DNA of 39,729 nucleotides. Source: Sandaracinobacteroides sp031425455 (GTDB lineage Bacteria; Pseudomonadota; Alphaproteobacteria; Sphingomonadales; Sphingomonadaceae). A program made the position numbers and the translations under genes. Below the pieces are notes generated by a model, which was not told the origin of the DNA, did no database searches, and was given only the letters and a program-made list of their open reading frames with translations. How positions within the stretch are numbered: the stretch's first letter is position 1; every line of letters starts with the position of its first letter. The stretch lies in the NCBI GenBank assembly GCA_031425455.1, contig JANPJJ010000094.1, positions 1 through 39,729 of the forward strand. Direction: 5' to 3'. Shown here piece by piece: positions 15,571-24,073 of the stretch.

Positions 15571-16848
15571 ATGGAGCCCGCAAGTCTTGCCACCGACACC
15601 CATGTGCACCGCTCGGTCTATACCGATCCAGCGATCTTCGAGCTGGAGATGGCGCGCATCTTCGGCCGCGCCTGGATCTATCTTGCCCACGACAGCGAAA
15701 TCGAGAGGGCGGGCGCCTATGTCACCCGGCACATCGGCACCACCGGCGTCATCGTCACCCGCGACCGCGACGGTTCGGCCAGGGCGATCGTCAACCGCTG
15801 TACCCACCGCGGCGCAACGCTCTGCGCCTTCGATCGCGGCGAGGCCCCGCACGGCCACCAATGCCCCTATCACGGCTGGCTCTTCGCGCCCGACGGCTCG
15901 CTGAAAATGGTGCCCAACCGGCAGAACTACGATGGCGTGCTCGACCTGGCCGAGCACGGCGCCCGCCCGGTCCGTCTCGAATTCTATCGCGGCTTCCTGT
16001 TCGGCACGCTCCACGATGCCGCCGCGCCGCTCGCCGAGTTCCTGGGGCCGATGGCAAGCTCGATCGACGACCTTGTCGATCGATCGCCGACCGGCCGGCT
16101 CACCTGCATTCCCCATGTGCTGCGCCACCATTATCGCGGCAACTGGAAGATGACGTTCGAGAACCTCAACGACACCATTCATCCGGGGTTCGCCCATTCG
16201 GCCTCGGTCGTGTCGGCAAAGGCGGTTGCCGACGATATCGGCGGGGGCCAGAGCCTTGCGCCGACGGTCGGCATGATGCTCGCCAACGGCAAGCCCATCC
16301 GGTTCTTCCAGGACCTCGACATGATGGTCGCCCCGCCCGGGCACAGCTACATCGGCGGCCATATGGGCGCTCGCTACACGCCCGACACCGAGGACCGCTA
16401 CACGCAGGACCTGATCTCCTTCCACGGTCCGGAAAAGGCCGCCGCCGTGCTGGGGACCGACCGCCACCTGACCCTCCTCTACCCGTCCTCCACCTGGCAC
16501 GCGCGCTACCAGACGGTGCGCATCGTCCGCCCGGTGCGCCACGACCTCACCGAAGTGATTGGCTATGTCTTCCGGCTGGAAGGGGCGCCCGAAGAAACGT
16601 TCCGCAACGCGATCGAATATGTGAACGGCGCCAACTCCGCCGCCTCACCGGTGATCTCCGACGATCTCGAGCTTTACGAACGGCTGCTGGCCGGAAACCG
16701 ATACGAGGATCGCGGCTGGATCCCGATGCTGCGCGGGCTTCGCGAAGACCGCGAGCAGGGCAATGGCTGGACGCGGACGCCATCGACCTCGGAAGCCTTC
16801 ATCCGCAACCAGTTCCAGGCCTGGCGCCACTATATGGCGGCGGCCTGA
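15571..16848 (+). CDS. Aromatic ring-hydroxylating (Rieske) oxygenase, alpha subunit
   Basis: This 425-residue protein has the Rieske [2Fe-2S] site Cys77-x-His79 (NRCTHRG) and Cys98-x2-His101 (CPYHGW). It also has the mononuclear iron motif FENLNDTIHPGFAH, giving Asp201, His204 and His209. These are complete, so it should be a working oxygenase terminal component that inserts dioxygen into an aromatic or related substrate. I chose the ATG at 15571; the frame is open a further 21 codons upstream, but those look like leader sequence. The beta-subunit ATG overlaps its TGA. No ferredoxin or reductase gene is in the window, so electrons must come from a partner encoded elsewhere. The substrate is unknown. 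Confidence 0.93.
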   Translation: MEPASLATDTHVHRSVYTDPAIFELEMARIFGRAWIYLAHDSEIERAGAYVTRHIGTTGVIVTRDRDGSARAIVNRCTHRGATLCAFDRGEAPHGHQCPYHGWLFAPDGSLKMVPNRQNYDGVLDLAEHGARPVRLEFYRGFLFGTLHDAAAPLAEFLGPMASSIDDLVDRSPTGRLTCIPHVLRHHYRGNWKMTFENLNDTIHPGFAHSASVVSAKAVADDIGGGQSLAPTVGMMLANGKPIRFFQDLDMMVAPPGHSYIGGHMGARYTPDTEDRYTQDLISFHGPEKAAAVLGTDRHLTLLYPSSTWHARYQTVRIVRPVRHDLTEVIGYVFRLEGAPEETFRNAIEYVNGANSAASPVISDDLELYERLLAGNRYEDRGWIPMLRGLREDREQGNGWTRTPSTSEAFIRNQFQAWRHYMAAA

Positions 16849-17324
16849 TGCATCCGCTGGAAAGGCTGGTGCACCGCGAGGCGCGGCTGCTCGACGCGAG
16901 GGATTATCCCGCCTGGATCGACCTGTTCACGCCGGACTGCCATTATTGGGTGCCGGTCTCGCCCGACATGACGACCGCGCTCGACGGCCCCAGCCACTTC
17001 AACGACGACCGCCAGCTGATGCAGGCGCGCACCCACCGGCTGCTGAACCCGCGCGCCTTCGGCGCCGAACCGCCGCCGCGCACCGCGCACATCGTCTCGG
17101 GCGTGGAGATCGTCTCCGAAAACCCCGAGGACGCGGTCGCGCTCTCCACCCAGATCATGCTGGAATGGCGCCGCCGCACCGGGTTCGAGGACGACCAGCG
17201 GCTGTTCGGCGGGCAGGTCCAGCACCGCTTCCGCCGGGTGTCCGATGAGTGGCGGATTGCCGTGAAGCGCATCGACCTCCTCAACGCCGAGAGTTCGATG
17301 AACGCCATCCTGGCCCCTTTCTGA
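16848..17324 (+). CDS. Aromatic ring-hydroxylating oxygenase, beta subunit
   Basis: This 158-residue NTF2-fold protein is typical of oxygenase small subunits: VHREARLLDARDYPAWIDLF, CHYWVPVSPDM, THRLLNPRAFGAEPPPRTAH, and the end RVSDEWRIAVKRIDLLN. The beta subunit has a structural role in the alpha3beta3 assembly. The ATG (16848-16850) overlaps the alpha-subunit TGA, so the two are coupled, giving the equal amounts expected. The thiolase gene follows after about ten bases. Confidence 0.92.
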   Translation: MHPLERLVHREARLLDARDYPAWIDLFTPDCHYWVPVSPDMTTALDGPSHFNDDRQLMQARTHRLLNPRAFGAEPPPRTAHIVSGVEIVSENPEDAVALSTQIMLEWRRRTGFEDDQRLFGGQVQHRFRRVSDEWRIAVKRIDLLNAESSMNAILAPF

Positions 17325-17334
17325 GGGCGGCCCG

Positions 17335-18528
17335 GTGATGCAACCCGAAATCCCCTGGGGCTGCTGGTGGAGCACGCCCTTCGCCCGCTGGCAGGGCCCC
17401 TTGTCCAACCTGCACAGCCTGCGCTTTGCCGCCCATGTCGCGCAGTCCGCGCTGGCGGCGCGGGGCATCGATCCCGCAACCTTCGATTTCGGGGTGCTCG
17501 GCACGACAGTGCCGCAGAAAGGCGCCTTCTACGGCCTGCCCTGGGTCGCCGGGCTGCTCGGCGCCCCGCAACTGGCCGGGCCGACGATCCAGCAGGCCTG
17601 CGCCACGTCTGCCAGATGCCTCGATGTCGCCGCAGGCGAGGTGCGCACCGGCCGGGCCGACGCCGCGCTGGTGCTCGCGGCCGACCGCGTTTCCAACGGA
17701 CCCCTCCTCAGCTACCCGGCGCCCGACGCGGCGGGCGGCGCGCCGGAAACCGAGAACTGGGTGCTGGACAATTTCGCCCGCGACCCCTGGGCCGACGTCG
17801 CGATGGTGGAAACCGCCGAGAATGTCGCGCGCAGATGGGCGTTCCCGCGCGAACAGCAGGACGATCTGGTCCTGATGCGCGCCCACGCCTATGCCGGGGC
17901 CCGCGCCGCCGGCTTCCACGCCCGCTTCATGGACCTTCCGTTCGCCGTTCCCGACAGCCGCTTTCGCAAGACCGTTACCACCCTCGACGGCGACTGGGGC
18001 GTGCAGCCGATCGACGAGGCCAAGCTCCGCGCGCTGAAGCCGGTGATCGTGGGCGGCACCATCTCTCACGGCGGCCAGACCCATCCGGCCGACGGCAGCG
18101 CCGGCCTGATCGTCGCCAGCCCTGATCGCGCCCGGCAGCTGCGCCGGCAGCCGCAAACCGTGCGGATCCTCGGCACCGGGCAGGCGCGGGTGGAAAAGGC
18201 GTTCATGCCGGCCGCCCCGGTCCCCGCCAGCAGGGCCGCGCTCGGCGAGGCGGGGCTGAGGATCGGCGACATCGATCTTGTCACCTCGCACAACCCGTTC
18301 GCCGTCAACGATCTCGTCTTCGCCGCCGAAACCGGGTTTCCGCTCGACCGCATGAACCGCCACGGCTGCTCGCTCGTCTGGGGCCATCCGCAGGGCCCCA
18401 CCGGGCTTCGCGCCCTCATCGAGCTGCTGGAGGGCCTGGCCGAACGCGGCGGCGGCCGCGGCCTGTTCCAGGGCTGCGCGGCCGGCGACACTGCGATGGC
18501 GATCGTCGTGCAGGTGGACGATGGTTGA
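17335..18528 (+). CDS. Thiolase family protein (acyl-CoA acetyltransferase)
   Basis: This 397-residue protein has the thiolase fold. The acyl-enzyme Cys89 is in QQACATSARC, the His region in LVTSHNPFAVND, and the second Cys region in GHPQGPTG and FQGCAAGDTAMA. The usual NEAFA is HNPFA here, so the enzyme belongs to a divergent thiolase branch. It probably cleaves a 3-ketoacyl-CoA with CoA as the last step of a beta-oxidation-like route. The start is either GTG 17335 or ATG 17338; the GAGGG seven bases before the GTG favours 17335 slightly. Its 3' end overlaps the acyl-CoA ligase start by eight bases. Confidence 0.88.
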   Translation: MMQPEIPWGCWWSTPFARWQGPLSNLHSLRFAAHVAQSALAARGIDPATFDFGVLGTTVPQKGAFYGLPWVAGLLGAPQLAGPTIQQACATSARCLDVAAGEVRTGRADAALVLAADRVSNGPLLSYPAPDAAGGAPETENWVLDNFARDPWADVAMVETAENVARRWAFPREQQDDLVLMRAHAYAGARAAGFHARFMDLPFAVPDSRFRKTVTTLDGDWGVQPIDEAKLRALKPVIVGGTISHGGQTHPADGSAGLIVASPDRARQLRRQPQTVRILGTGQARVEKAFMPAAPVPASRAALGEAGLRIGDIDLVTSHNPFAVNDLVFAAETGFPLDRMNRHGCSLVWGHPQGPTGLRALIELLEGLAERGGGRGLFQGCAAGDTAMAIVVQVDDG

Positions 18529-20053
18529 AGCGCCGGCCGAGACACTCGCGTCGCCGGTCGCCATCCTCGCGCGCGCAGCGGAACGGGCGCCCGATGCACC
18601 GGCGCTGGTCGCGGGTGCGCTGCGGCTGAAGTATGCCGGCTATGCTGCGGCCGTCGCAGGTTTTGCGCTGCAATTGTCCGCGTTGGGGGCAGGTGGCCAG
18701 CGGGTCGCGCTGATGCTCGGGAACAGCATGCCGATGGCGGTCGGCATGTTCGCGGTGCACGCGGCCGGGGCGACGCTGGTGCCGCTCAACCCGGACTATT
18801 CCCCCCGCGAGCTGGCGCCGGTGCTGGCGATCGCGCGCCCGGCCGTGATCGTTTGTTTCGCCGCCAGCGCCAAGCGCCTGCGCTCGGCGCTAGGCGACGA
18901 TTTCACCGGCGACCTTCTGGTACTCCCGGACTCGGCCGAAACCTGGCTCGCCGCGCTGCCGTCCGCCCGCGGGTCTCCTGCCCTGCCCGACCCGGGTTCG
19001 ATTGCGCTCATCCAGTTCACCGGGGGCACCACCGGCGTTCCCAAGGGTGTGATGCTCACCCACCGCGCGCTCGCCGCCAATGTCGCCCAGCGCGAGGCCG
19101 TGCTGCCGACGCTTTGGACCGACGAGCGCGTGCTGTGCGCGATGCCGCTGTTCCACAGCTTCGCCAGTGCCATGGCGCATCTGCTGGCGCCCAACTGCGC
19201 CGGCACCATGGTGCTGCTACCGCGTTACCGGCCCGATCTTCTGCAAGGGGCGGTCGTCGCCGAACGCATCACCCGCCTCCCCGCCGGCCCCACGCTGCTG
19301 CAATCGCTCCTCCAGTGGGACGGGTTCGATCCGGCCTCGTTCGCATCCGTTCGTTCGGTCTGGTCCGGTTCGGCACCGCTCCCGGCCGAAACCCAGCGAT
19401 TATGGCAAGCGGTGACCGGAATCCCGGTGTACGAAGGCTATGGCCAGACCGAAGCGGGGCCGGTGCTGACCTACCACGGACCGGGCATGGCGTTAAAACC
19501 GATGTCGGTCGGCCCCGCGCTCCCCGGTACCGAACTGCGCATCCTCGATCTCGCCGGTGGCGTGCCGTTGCAACCGGGCCACACCGGAGAGATCGCCGCT
19601 CGCGGCCCGCAGCTGATGGCGGGCTATCTCGACGATCCGGCGGCAACCCATGCCGCGTTCCGCGATGGCTGGCTGCTCACCGGCGACATCGGCCATCTCG
19701 ACTCGGACGGCTATTTGTTCATCACCGACCGCCGGAAGGACATGGCCATCGTCGGCGGCTACAACGTTTACCCGCGCGAGGTGGACGAGGTGCTGCTGCA
19801 ATGCCCGGGCGTGCGCGCCGCTGCCGCCGTCGCCGTGCCGGACGCCTATCGCGGCGAAGCGATCTGGGCCTATGTGGAGGGAGAAGTCGGCGAAGCCGCG
19901 CTGGCGGCGCACTGCGAGGCGACGCTCGCGCGCTACAAGCGACCCGTCGCCTGGCGCTTCGTCCAGGCGCTGCCGCGAACCGGGGTGGGGAAGGTCGATA
20001 AGGTCGAATTGCGCCGGCTGGCACGGGCCGAGATCGCCACCAATGTCGCTTGA
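18521..20053 (+). CDS. AMP-dependent acyl-CoA synthetase/ligase
   Basis: This 510-residue ANL-superfamily enzyme has the ATP/AMP motif FTGGTTGVPKG (residues 166-176), the acyl-adenylate motif YEGYGQTEAGPV, the hinge RRKDMAIVGGYNVYPREVDEV, and the C-terminal catalytic Lys region RTGVGKVDKVELRRL. It should activate a carboxylic acid to its CoA thioester with ATP. It overlaps the thiolase gene (ATGGTTGA) and the downstream hydrolase gene (ATG at 20043 within its 3' end), placing it in the oxygenase operon. The substrate could be the product of the oxygenase or a parallel acid; it is not determinable here. Confidence 0.92.
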   Translation: MVEAPAETLASPVAILARAAERAPDAPALVAGALRLKYAGYAAAVAGFALQLSALGAGGQRVALMLGNSMPMAVGMFAVHAAGATLVPLNPDYSPRELAPVLAIARPAVIVCFAASAKRLRSALGDDFTGDLLVLPDSAETWLAALPSARGSPALPDPGSIALIQFTGGTTGVPKGVMLTHRALAANVAQREAVLPTLWTDERVLCAMPLFHSFASAMAHLLAPNCAGTMVLLPRYRPDLLQGAVVAERITRLPAGPTLLQSLLQWDGFDPASFASVRSVWSGSAPLPAETQRLWQAVTGIPVYEGYGQTEAGPVLTYHGPGMALKPMSVGPALPGTELRILDLAGGVPLQPGHTGEIAARGPQLMAGYLDDPAATHAAFRDGWLLTGDIGHLDSDGYLFITDRRKDMAIVGGYNVYPREVDEVLLQCPGVRAAAAVAVPDAYRGEAIWAYVEGEVGEAALAAHCEATLARYKRPVAWRFVQALPRTGVGKVDKVELRRLARAEIATNVA

Positions 20054-20915
20054 GGAGCGCGATCGCATTCTGGCGCTGCTGGCAGGCCGCCCGCGCCCGG
20101 CCGATTCTGCGGACCGGCGCGCCGGGTTCGAGCTGTTCGCGCGCTCGCTCTGGCCCGGAGCCGAAATCCCGCCCGCGTTCGAGCCGCTGCCGGGTCTGAC
20201 CGCCCGCTGGGCGCCCGAGGCGCCGGTAGGACCGGCCGAGGTTCTGCTGTGGCTGCACGGCGGCGCCTTCCAGGTCGGATCGTCGGAAAGCTATTGGCCG
20301 ATGGCGGCCGAGATGGCGCGGGCCGCGGGGCTCCATGTGCTGGTGCCGGACTATGCCCTGGCCCCCGAGCACCGGTTTCCGGTCGCGCGGGAGCAGGTCG
20401 GCCACTTGCTCGACTGGCTCGCCGGTCGGGGCCACCGCACCGCGATCGGCGGCGACAGCGCTGGCGGCAATCTTGCCGTCGCGGCGACGCATCGCGCCTT
20501 GCAATCCGGCCGTCCGGTGCCCGCAGCCTGCTGGCTGGTGTCGCCCTATCTCGATCTCACCCATGGCGGCGGCAGCATCGTCGCGCGCCGCCATCGCGAC
20601 CGCTTCGTAAACCCCGACGACGGCACCAACCGTCTTTATGCCGGGTCGGCCGCGCTGGACGATCCGGCCGTGTCGCCGCTGTTCGGAAGCTTCCCGGGCT
20701 TTCCGGAGACATTCGTCCAGGTCGGCTCCGAGGAAGTGCTCCGCGACGATGCAGTGCGGTTGTCCCAGCGGCTGTGGGATGAAGGGCGCACCGCGCAATT
20801 GCAGGAATGGGCCGGCATGTTCCACGTATGGCCGCTGTTCGCGCCCAGGCTGGCTGAAGGCCGCTGGGCGATCTTGCAGGGCGGAGCCTTCCTGCGCCGG
20901 ATATTTCAGGCTTGA
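20043..20915 (+). CDS. Alpha/beta hydrolase of the HSL (hormone-sensitive lipase) family
   Basis: The protein has 290 residues. The oxyanion motif HGGAF is at residues 72-76, the nucleophile elbow GGDSAGGN has its Ser near 139, and a plausible acid (EEVLRDDAV) and His (GMFHVWPLF) complete the triad. The order VPDYALAPEHRFP is diagnostic for the HSL/carboxylesterase group. It hydrolyses an ester or possibly a thioester in the cytoplasm. The start overlaps the CoA ligase 3' end. It is the last gene of the run that begins with the oxygenase; the LysR gene follows 46 bases later. Confidence 0.87.
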   Translation: MSLEERDRILALLAGRPRPADSADRRAGFELFARSLWPGAEIPPAFEPLPGLTARWAPEAPVGPAEVLLWLHGGAFQVGSSESYWPMAAEMARAAGLHVLVPDYALAPEHRFPVAREQVGHLLDWLAGRGHRTAIGGDSAGGNLAVAATHRALQSGRPVPAACWLVSPYLDLTHGGGSIVARRHRDRFVNPDDGTNRLYAGSAALDDPAVSPLFGSFPGFPETFVQVGSEEVLRDDAVRLSQRLWDEGRTAQLQEWAGMFHVWPLFAPRLAEGRWAILQGGAFLRRIFQA

Positions 20916-20920
20916 ACCGA

Positions 20921-20935
20921 ATAACCGCCGGTTAT
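20921..20935. promoter_or_regulatory. Perfect LysR-type palindrome ATAACCGCCGGTTAT
   Basis: This 15-base palindrome (arms ATAACCG/CGGTTAT around a central C) fits the T-N11-A rule of LysR-type recognition sites. It sits in the 46-base gap just upstream of the lysR gene, with its ribosome-binding region to the right. It is the likely autoregulatory operator; a half-matching site lies at 15499-15513. Confidence 0.6.
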
Positions 20936-20961
20936 ACCCTCCTTGCAGGGAGACACCGGCC

Positions 20962-21918
20962 ATGGAACTTCGCCAGCTGCGGCATTTTCAGGAGATCGTG
21001 CGGACCTTGAGCTTCGGCCAGGCAGCCGACCGGCTCAACATCACCCAGCCGGCCCTTTCGAAAAGCATCCGCAACCTGGAGCGCTCGCTCGGCTGCCAGC
21101 TGCTCGAACGCCACCCCTCGGGCGTCACGCCCACCGAATATGGCCGGGTATTCCTGGATTATGCCGCGCTGGTCACCTCCGAGCTGGACCGCGCGGTGGA
21201 GGAGCTGAACGCGCTGCGCGGGCGGGGCAAAGGGATCGTTCGGGTGGGGGCGGGCGCCACGATGATGCGCTACCTGCTGCCACGCGCGGTGAAAAGCTTC
21301 ATGGCGCAGGCGGGCGCGCAGGGCAGCGACGGCAGCTCGGTCAGCTTTCGCCAGGGCCTGAAGGACGAGCTGACAGCCGCCTTGAGGCGAGGCGACATCG
21401 ACCTGATGGTGGGCAGCGTGAACCCGGGGCAGGTCGACGAAGACCTGCATCATGAGCTGGTCCTGGAGGACCGGGTGGCTGTGGTGGCCGATGCCGCCCA
21501 CCCGCTGGCCGGCCGCCGGCGGCTCACGCCTGCCGATCTGGGGCCGCACAAATGGGTCCTGCCCGAGGGCCGTGAGCCCGAGAACGAGCGGCTGCTGGCG
21601 GTGTTCCGCACCGCCCGGCTGGCGCCGCCGCAGGTCGCCGTCCGCACCGCCTCGTCGCCGTTCATGGCGGAGCTTCTGAAAGACAGCGATTATCTGTCCT
21701 ACCTTCCGGTCGCGCTGCTGCACCTCGATCCGGATTTCAGCCACCTGGCACCGATCGACCTTGCCGAACCGGTGTGGCCGCCGGTCATGGTGGGGGTCAC
21801 CTATCGCCGCCGCGGCGTGATGTTGATGCCCGTCAGGCGCTTCATCAACCGGCTGAAGGAGACCGGCGGCGAGATCGTCGCCGGGGCAATGTCCCCGGTC
21901 GCCGCTTCGGCCGATTGA
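20962..21918 (+). CDS. LysR-family transcriptional regulator
   Basis: This 318-residue protein has the LysR N-terminal helix-turn-helix MELRQLRHFQEIV...LSFGQAADRLNITQPALSKSIRNLE, followed by a two-lobed substrate-binding domain (IVRVGAGATMMRYLLP, GDIDLMVGSVNP, HELVLEDRVAVVADAAHPLA). It most likely controls the catabolic genes on either side in response to a pathway intermediate. A perfect T-N11-A palindrome lies 26 bases upstream. The ATG at 20962 is the only sensible start, with CAGGGAGA about eleven bases before it. It is transcribed in the same direction as the genes on both sides, which is less common than the divergent arrangement. Confidence 0.93.
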   Translation: MELRQLRHFQEIVRTLSFGQAADRLNITQPALSKSIRNLERSLGCQLLERHPSGVTPTEYGRVFLDYAALVTSELDRAVEELNALRGRGKGIVRVGAGATMMRYLLPRAVKSFMAQAGAQGSDGSSVSFRQGLKDELTAALRRGDIDLMVGSVNPGQVDEDLHHELVLEDRVAVVADAAHPLAGRRRLTPADLGPHKWVLPEGREPENERLLAVFRTARLAPPQVAVRTASSPFMAELLKDSDYLSYLPVALLHLDPDFSHLAPIDLAEPVWPPVMVGVTYRRRGVMLMPVRRFINRLKETGGEIVAGAMSPVAASAD

Positions 21919-21969
21919 CAGCTACGGCGCCGGTCGATACTTCAAGCCTAAACTAATTCGGAGCCTGGC

Positions 21970-22743
21970 TTGGCCGATCGCGCAGACTTTTCCGCCGCCC
22001 ATGCGCTCGTGACCGGCGGGGGCAGCGGAATTGGCGCGGCGATCGCCCGCACGCTGGGCCTGGCGGGTGCAGCGGTCACACTCGTGGGCCGGCGCGAGGG
22101 GCCCCTGGCCGAGGTTGCGGCAGGCCTGCCCCGCGCAACGGGGGTGACAGCGGATGTGACCGACCGGGGCCAGGTCGACCGCGCTTTCGAAGCCGCCCGC
22201 GCGGCCCACGGCCCGGTGACGATCCTGATCGCCAACGCCGGGCACGCCGGCACCTCGCCTTTCGCAAAATCCAGCTTCCAGGATTGGCGCCGCCTGATGG
22301 CCGTCAATCTCGATGCGCTCCACCATCTGGCCCAGGCCGCGTACCCCGATCTTATCGCAGCTGCATCCGGGCGGATCGTCACCATCGCCAGCACGGCCGG
22401 GTTGAAGGGCTATGCCTATGCCAGCGCCTACAGCGCGGCCAAGCACGGCGCGATCGGTTTCACCCGAGCGCTGGCGATGGAGCTCGCTGGCACCCGGGTC
22501 ACCGTCAATGCGGTCTGCCCCGGCTTCACCGAAACCGACCTGGTCGCCGGCTCTATCGAGACCATCGTGGCGAAGACCGGGCGCAGTGCCGAGGCGGCCC
22601 GGGCCGAGCTGGCGCGCTTCAATCCGCAGGGCCGGCTGATCTGCCCGCAGGAAGTTGCCGATGCCGTCCTATTCCTGTGCGGCCCGGGCGCGGGCAGCAT
22701 CACAGGGCAGGCCATTGCGGTCGCCGGCGGAGAAGTGATGTGA
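21970..22743 (+). CDS. Short-chain dehydrogenase/reductase
   Basis: This 257-residue classical SDR has the NAD(P) motif LVTGGGSGIGAAIA, the NAG motif LIANAGHAG, the active site Ser and YSAAKHG (Tyr-x3-Lys), and a C-terminal AIAVAGGEVM. It probably oxidises a 3-hydroxyacyl-CoA or a ring alcohol with NAD(P), matching the hydratase and dehydrogenases downstream. The start is a TTG (21970) with GGAG a few bases upstream; no nearby ATG gives a complete Rossmann strand. Its TGA overlaps the MarR ATG (ATGTGATGG). It is the first gene of the second rightward catabolic unit. Confidence 0.9.
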   Translation: MADRADFSAAHALVTGGGSGIGAAIARTLGLAGAAVTLVGRREGPLAEVAAGLPRATGVTADVTDRGQVDRAFEAARAAHGPVTILIANAGHAGTSPFAKSSFQDWRRLMAVNLDALHHLAQAAYPDLIAAASGRIVTIASTAGLKGYAYASAYSAAKHGAIGFTRALAMELAGTRVTVNAVCPGFTETDLVAGSIETIVAKTGRSAEAARAELARFNPQGRLICPQEVADAVLFLCGPGAGSITGQAIAVAGGEVM

Positions 22744-23246
22744 TGGCAACACCGGCAGCGACACTGGCGGAAAAGCATGACGGCGATTTCCAGGTCGCGG
22801 CGGATCGGGACCAATTGCGGCTGTGGCTGCGGATGCTGTCGTGCACCATGGTGATCGACAAGAAGCTGCGGGCGATGCTGGCCGCCGAGTTCGGGACCAC
22901 GCTGCCGCGCTTCGACGTGCTTGCCGCGCTCGAGCGGGCACCGGCCGGCCTCGGTATGGGCCAGCTGTCGCGCGCCCTGCTTGTCTCCAACGGCAATATC
23001 ACCGCGCTGGTCCAGGCGCTGGTCCGCGAGGGCCAGGTGGAGACGCTGCCGTCGCCGGTGGATCGCCGGGCCTCGGTCGTGCGCCTCACGCCCGCCGGTG
23101 CCGAGGCGTTCAGGGCTCAGGCGGGGCGGCACCATGGCATGATCGCCGATCTGTTCGCCGGGCTGGATGCTTCCGAAGCGCAGACGCTCTACCGGATGCT
23201 GGGGCGGGTGAAGATGTCGATCGCAGCAAGCGGAGCAGAGCCATGA
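22743..23246 (+). CDS. MarR-family transcriptional regulator
   Basis: This 167-residue protein has the MarR winged helix: FDVLAALERAPAGLGMGQLS, RALLVSNGNITALVQALVREG, and the wing SPVDRRASVVRLTPAG. MarR regulators are usually repressors relieved by aromatic or CoA-thioester ligands. It sits inside the catabolic operon, overlapping the SDR stop and the enoyl-CoA hydratase ATG, so it probably controls these genes and itself. I see no obvious operator palindrome before the SDR gene. Confidence 0.9.
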   Translation: MATPAATLAEKHDGDFQVAADRDQLRLWLRMLSCTMVIDKKLRAMLAAEFGTTLPRFDVLAALERAPAGLGMGQLSRALLVSNGNITALVQALVREGQVETLPSPVDRRASVVRLTPAGAEAFRAQAGRHHGMIADLFAGLDASEAQTLYRMLGRVKMSIAASGAEP

Positions 23247-24058
23247 CCTTCGACGCGCAAGCCTTCCAGCCGGCGCATTTCCGCTGGGCGTTCGCCGACG
23301 GCGTGGCGACGATCACGCTGGACCGGCCGGAACGCAAGAACCCGCTCACCTTCGAAAGCTATGCCGAGCTGCGCGACCTGTTCCGCGCCTTGACCGCCGC
23401 GCCCGCCGTGAAGGTCGTCCTGTTCACCGGCTCTGGCGGCAATTTCTGCTCCGGCGGCGACGTGTTCGAGATCATCGAGCCGTTGACGAAGATGGCCATG
23501 CCCGAGCTGCTCGCCTTCACGCGGATGACGGGCGACCTGGTGAAGGCGATGCGCGCCTGCCCGCAGCCGATCGTTGCCGCGATCGACGGGGTGTGCGTGG
23601 GCGCGGGCGCGATCATTGCGATGGCGTCCGACCTCCGCATCGCCACCCCGCGCGCGAAAACGGCCTTCCTGTTCACCCGCGTCGGCCTCGCCGGCTGCGA
23701 CATGGGGGCGTGTGCGATCCTGCCCCGACTGATCGGCCAGGGCCGCGCCTCGGAGCTGCTGTACTCCGGCCGGATCATGACCGCCGAGGAGGGCGAGCGA
23801 TGGGGCTTCCACAACCGGCTGGTCGATCCCGGGAGCCTGGAATCCGAAGCCATGGCGCTTGCAACCCAGATCGCGAGCGGCCCGACCTTCGCGCATGGCA
23901 TTACCAAGACCCAGCTGCACCATGAATGGAATGTCGGCATCGACACCGCGATCGAGATGGAGGCGCAGGCGCAGGCGATCTGCATGCAGACCCAGGATTT
24001 CGCCCGCGCCTTCGAGGCGTTCGCGGCGAAGCGCACGCCCGTGTTCGCCGGAAACTGA
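23243..24058 (+). CDS. Enoyl-CoA hydratase/isomerase (crotonase) family protein
   Basis: This 271-residue crotonase-fold protein has the first oxyanion segment FTGSGGNFCSGGDVFE, the second IDGVCVGAGAIIAMASDLRIA, and AFLFTRVGLAGCDMGACAIL followed by PRLIGQGRASELLYSGR. The positions that hold the two catalytic Glu residues of classical enoyl-CoA hydratases (near ..E-x-LGL.. and ..PGxGG..) are not clearly Glu here (FTRVGLAGCDMGA). It is therefore a crotonase-superfamily enzyme of uncertain reaction: hydratase, isomerase or ring-opening hydrolase. It is coupled to MarR by an ATGA overlap. Confidence 0.88.
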   Translation: MTFDAQAFQPAHFRWAFADGVATITLDRPERKNPLTFESYAELRDLFRALTAAPAVKVVLFTGSGGNFCSGGDVFEIIEPLTKMAMPELLAFTRMTGDLVKAMRACPQPIVAAIDGVCVGAGAIIAMASDLRIATPRAKTAFLFTRVGLAGCDMGACAILPRLIGQGRASELLYSGRIMTAEEGERWGFHNRLVDPGSLESEAMALATQIASGPTFAHGITKTQLHHEWNVGIDTAIEMEAQAQAICMQTQDFARAFEAFAAKRTPVFAGN

Positions 24059-24073
24059 GGAGGGAACTGAGAA

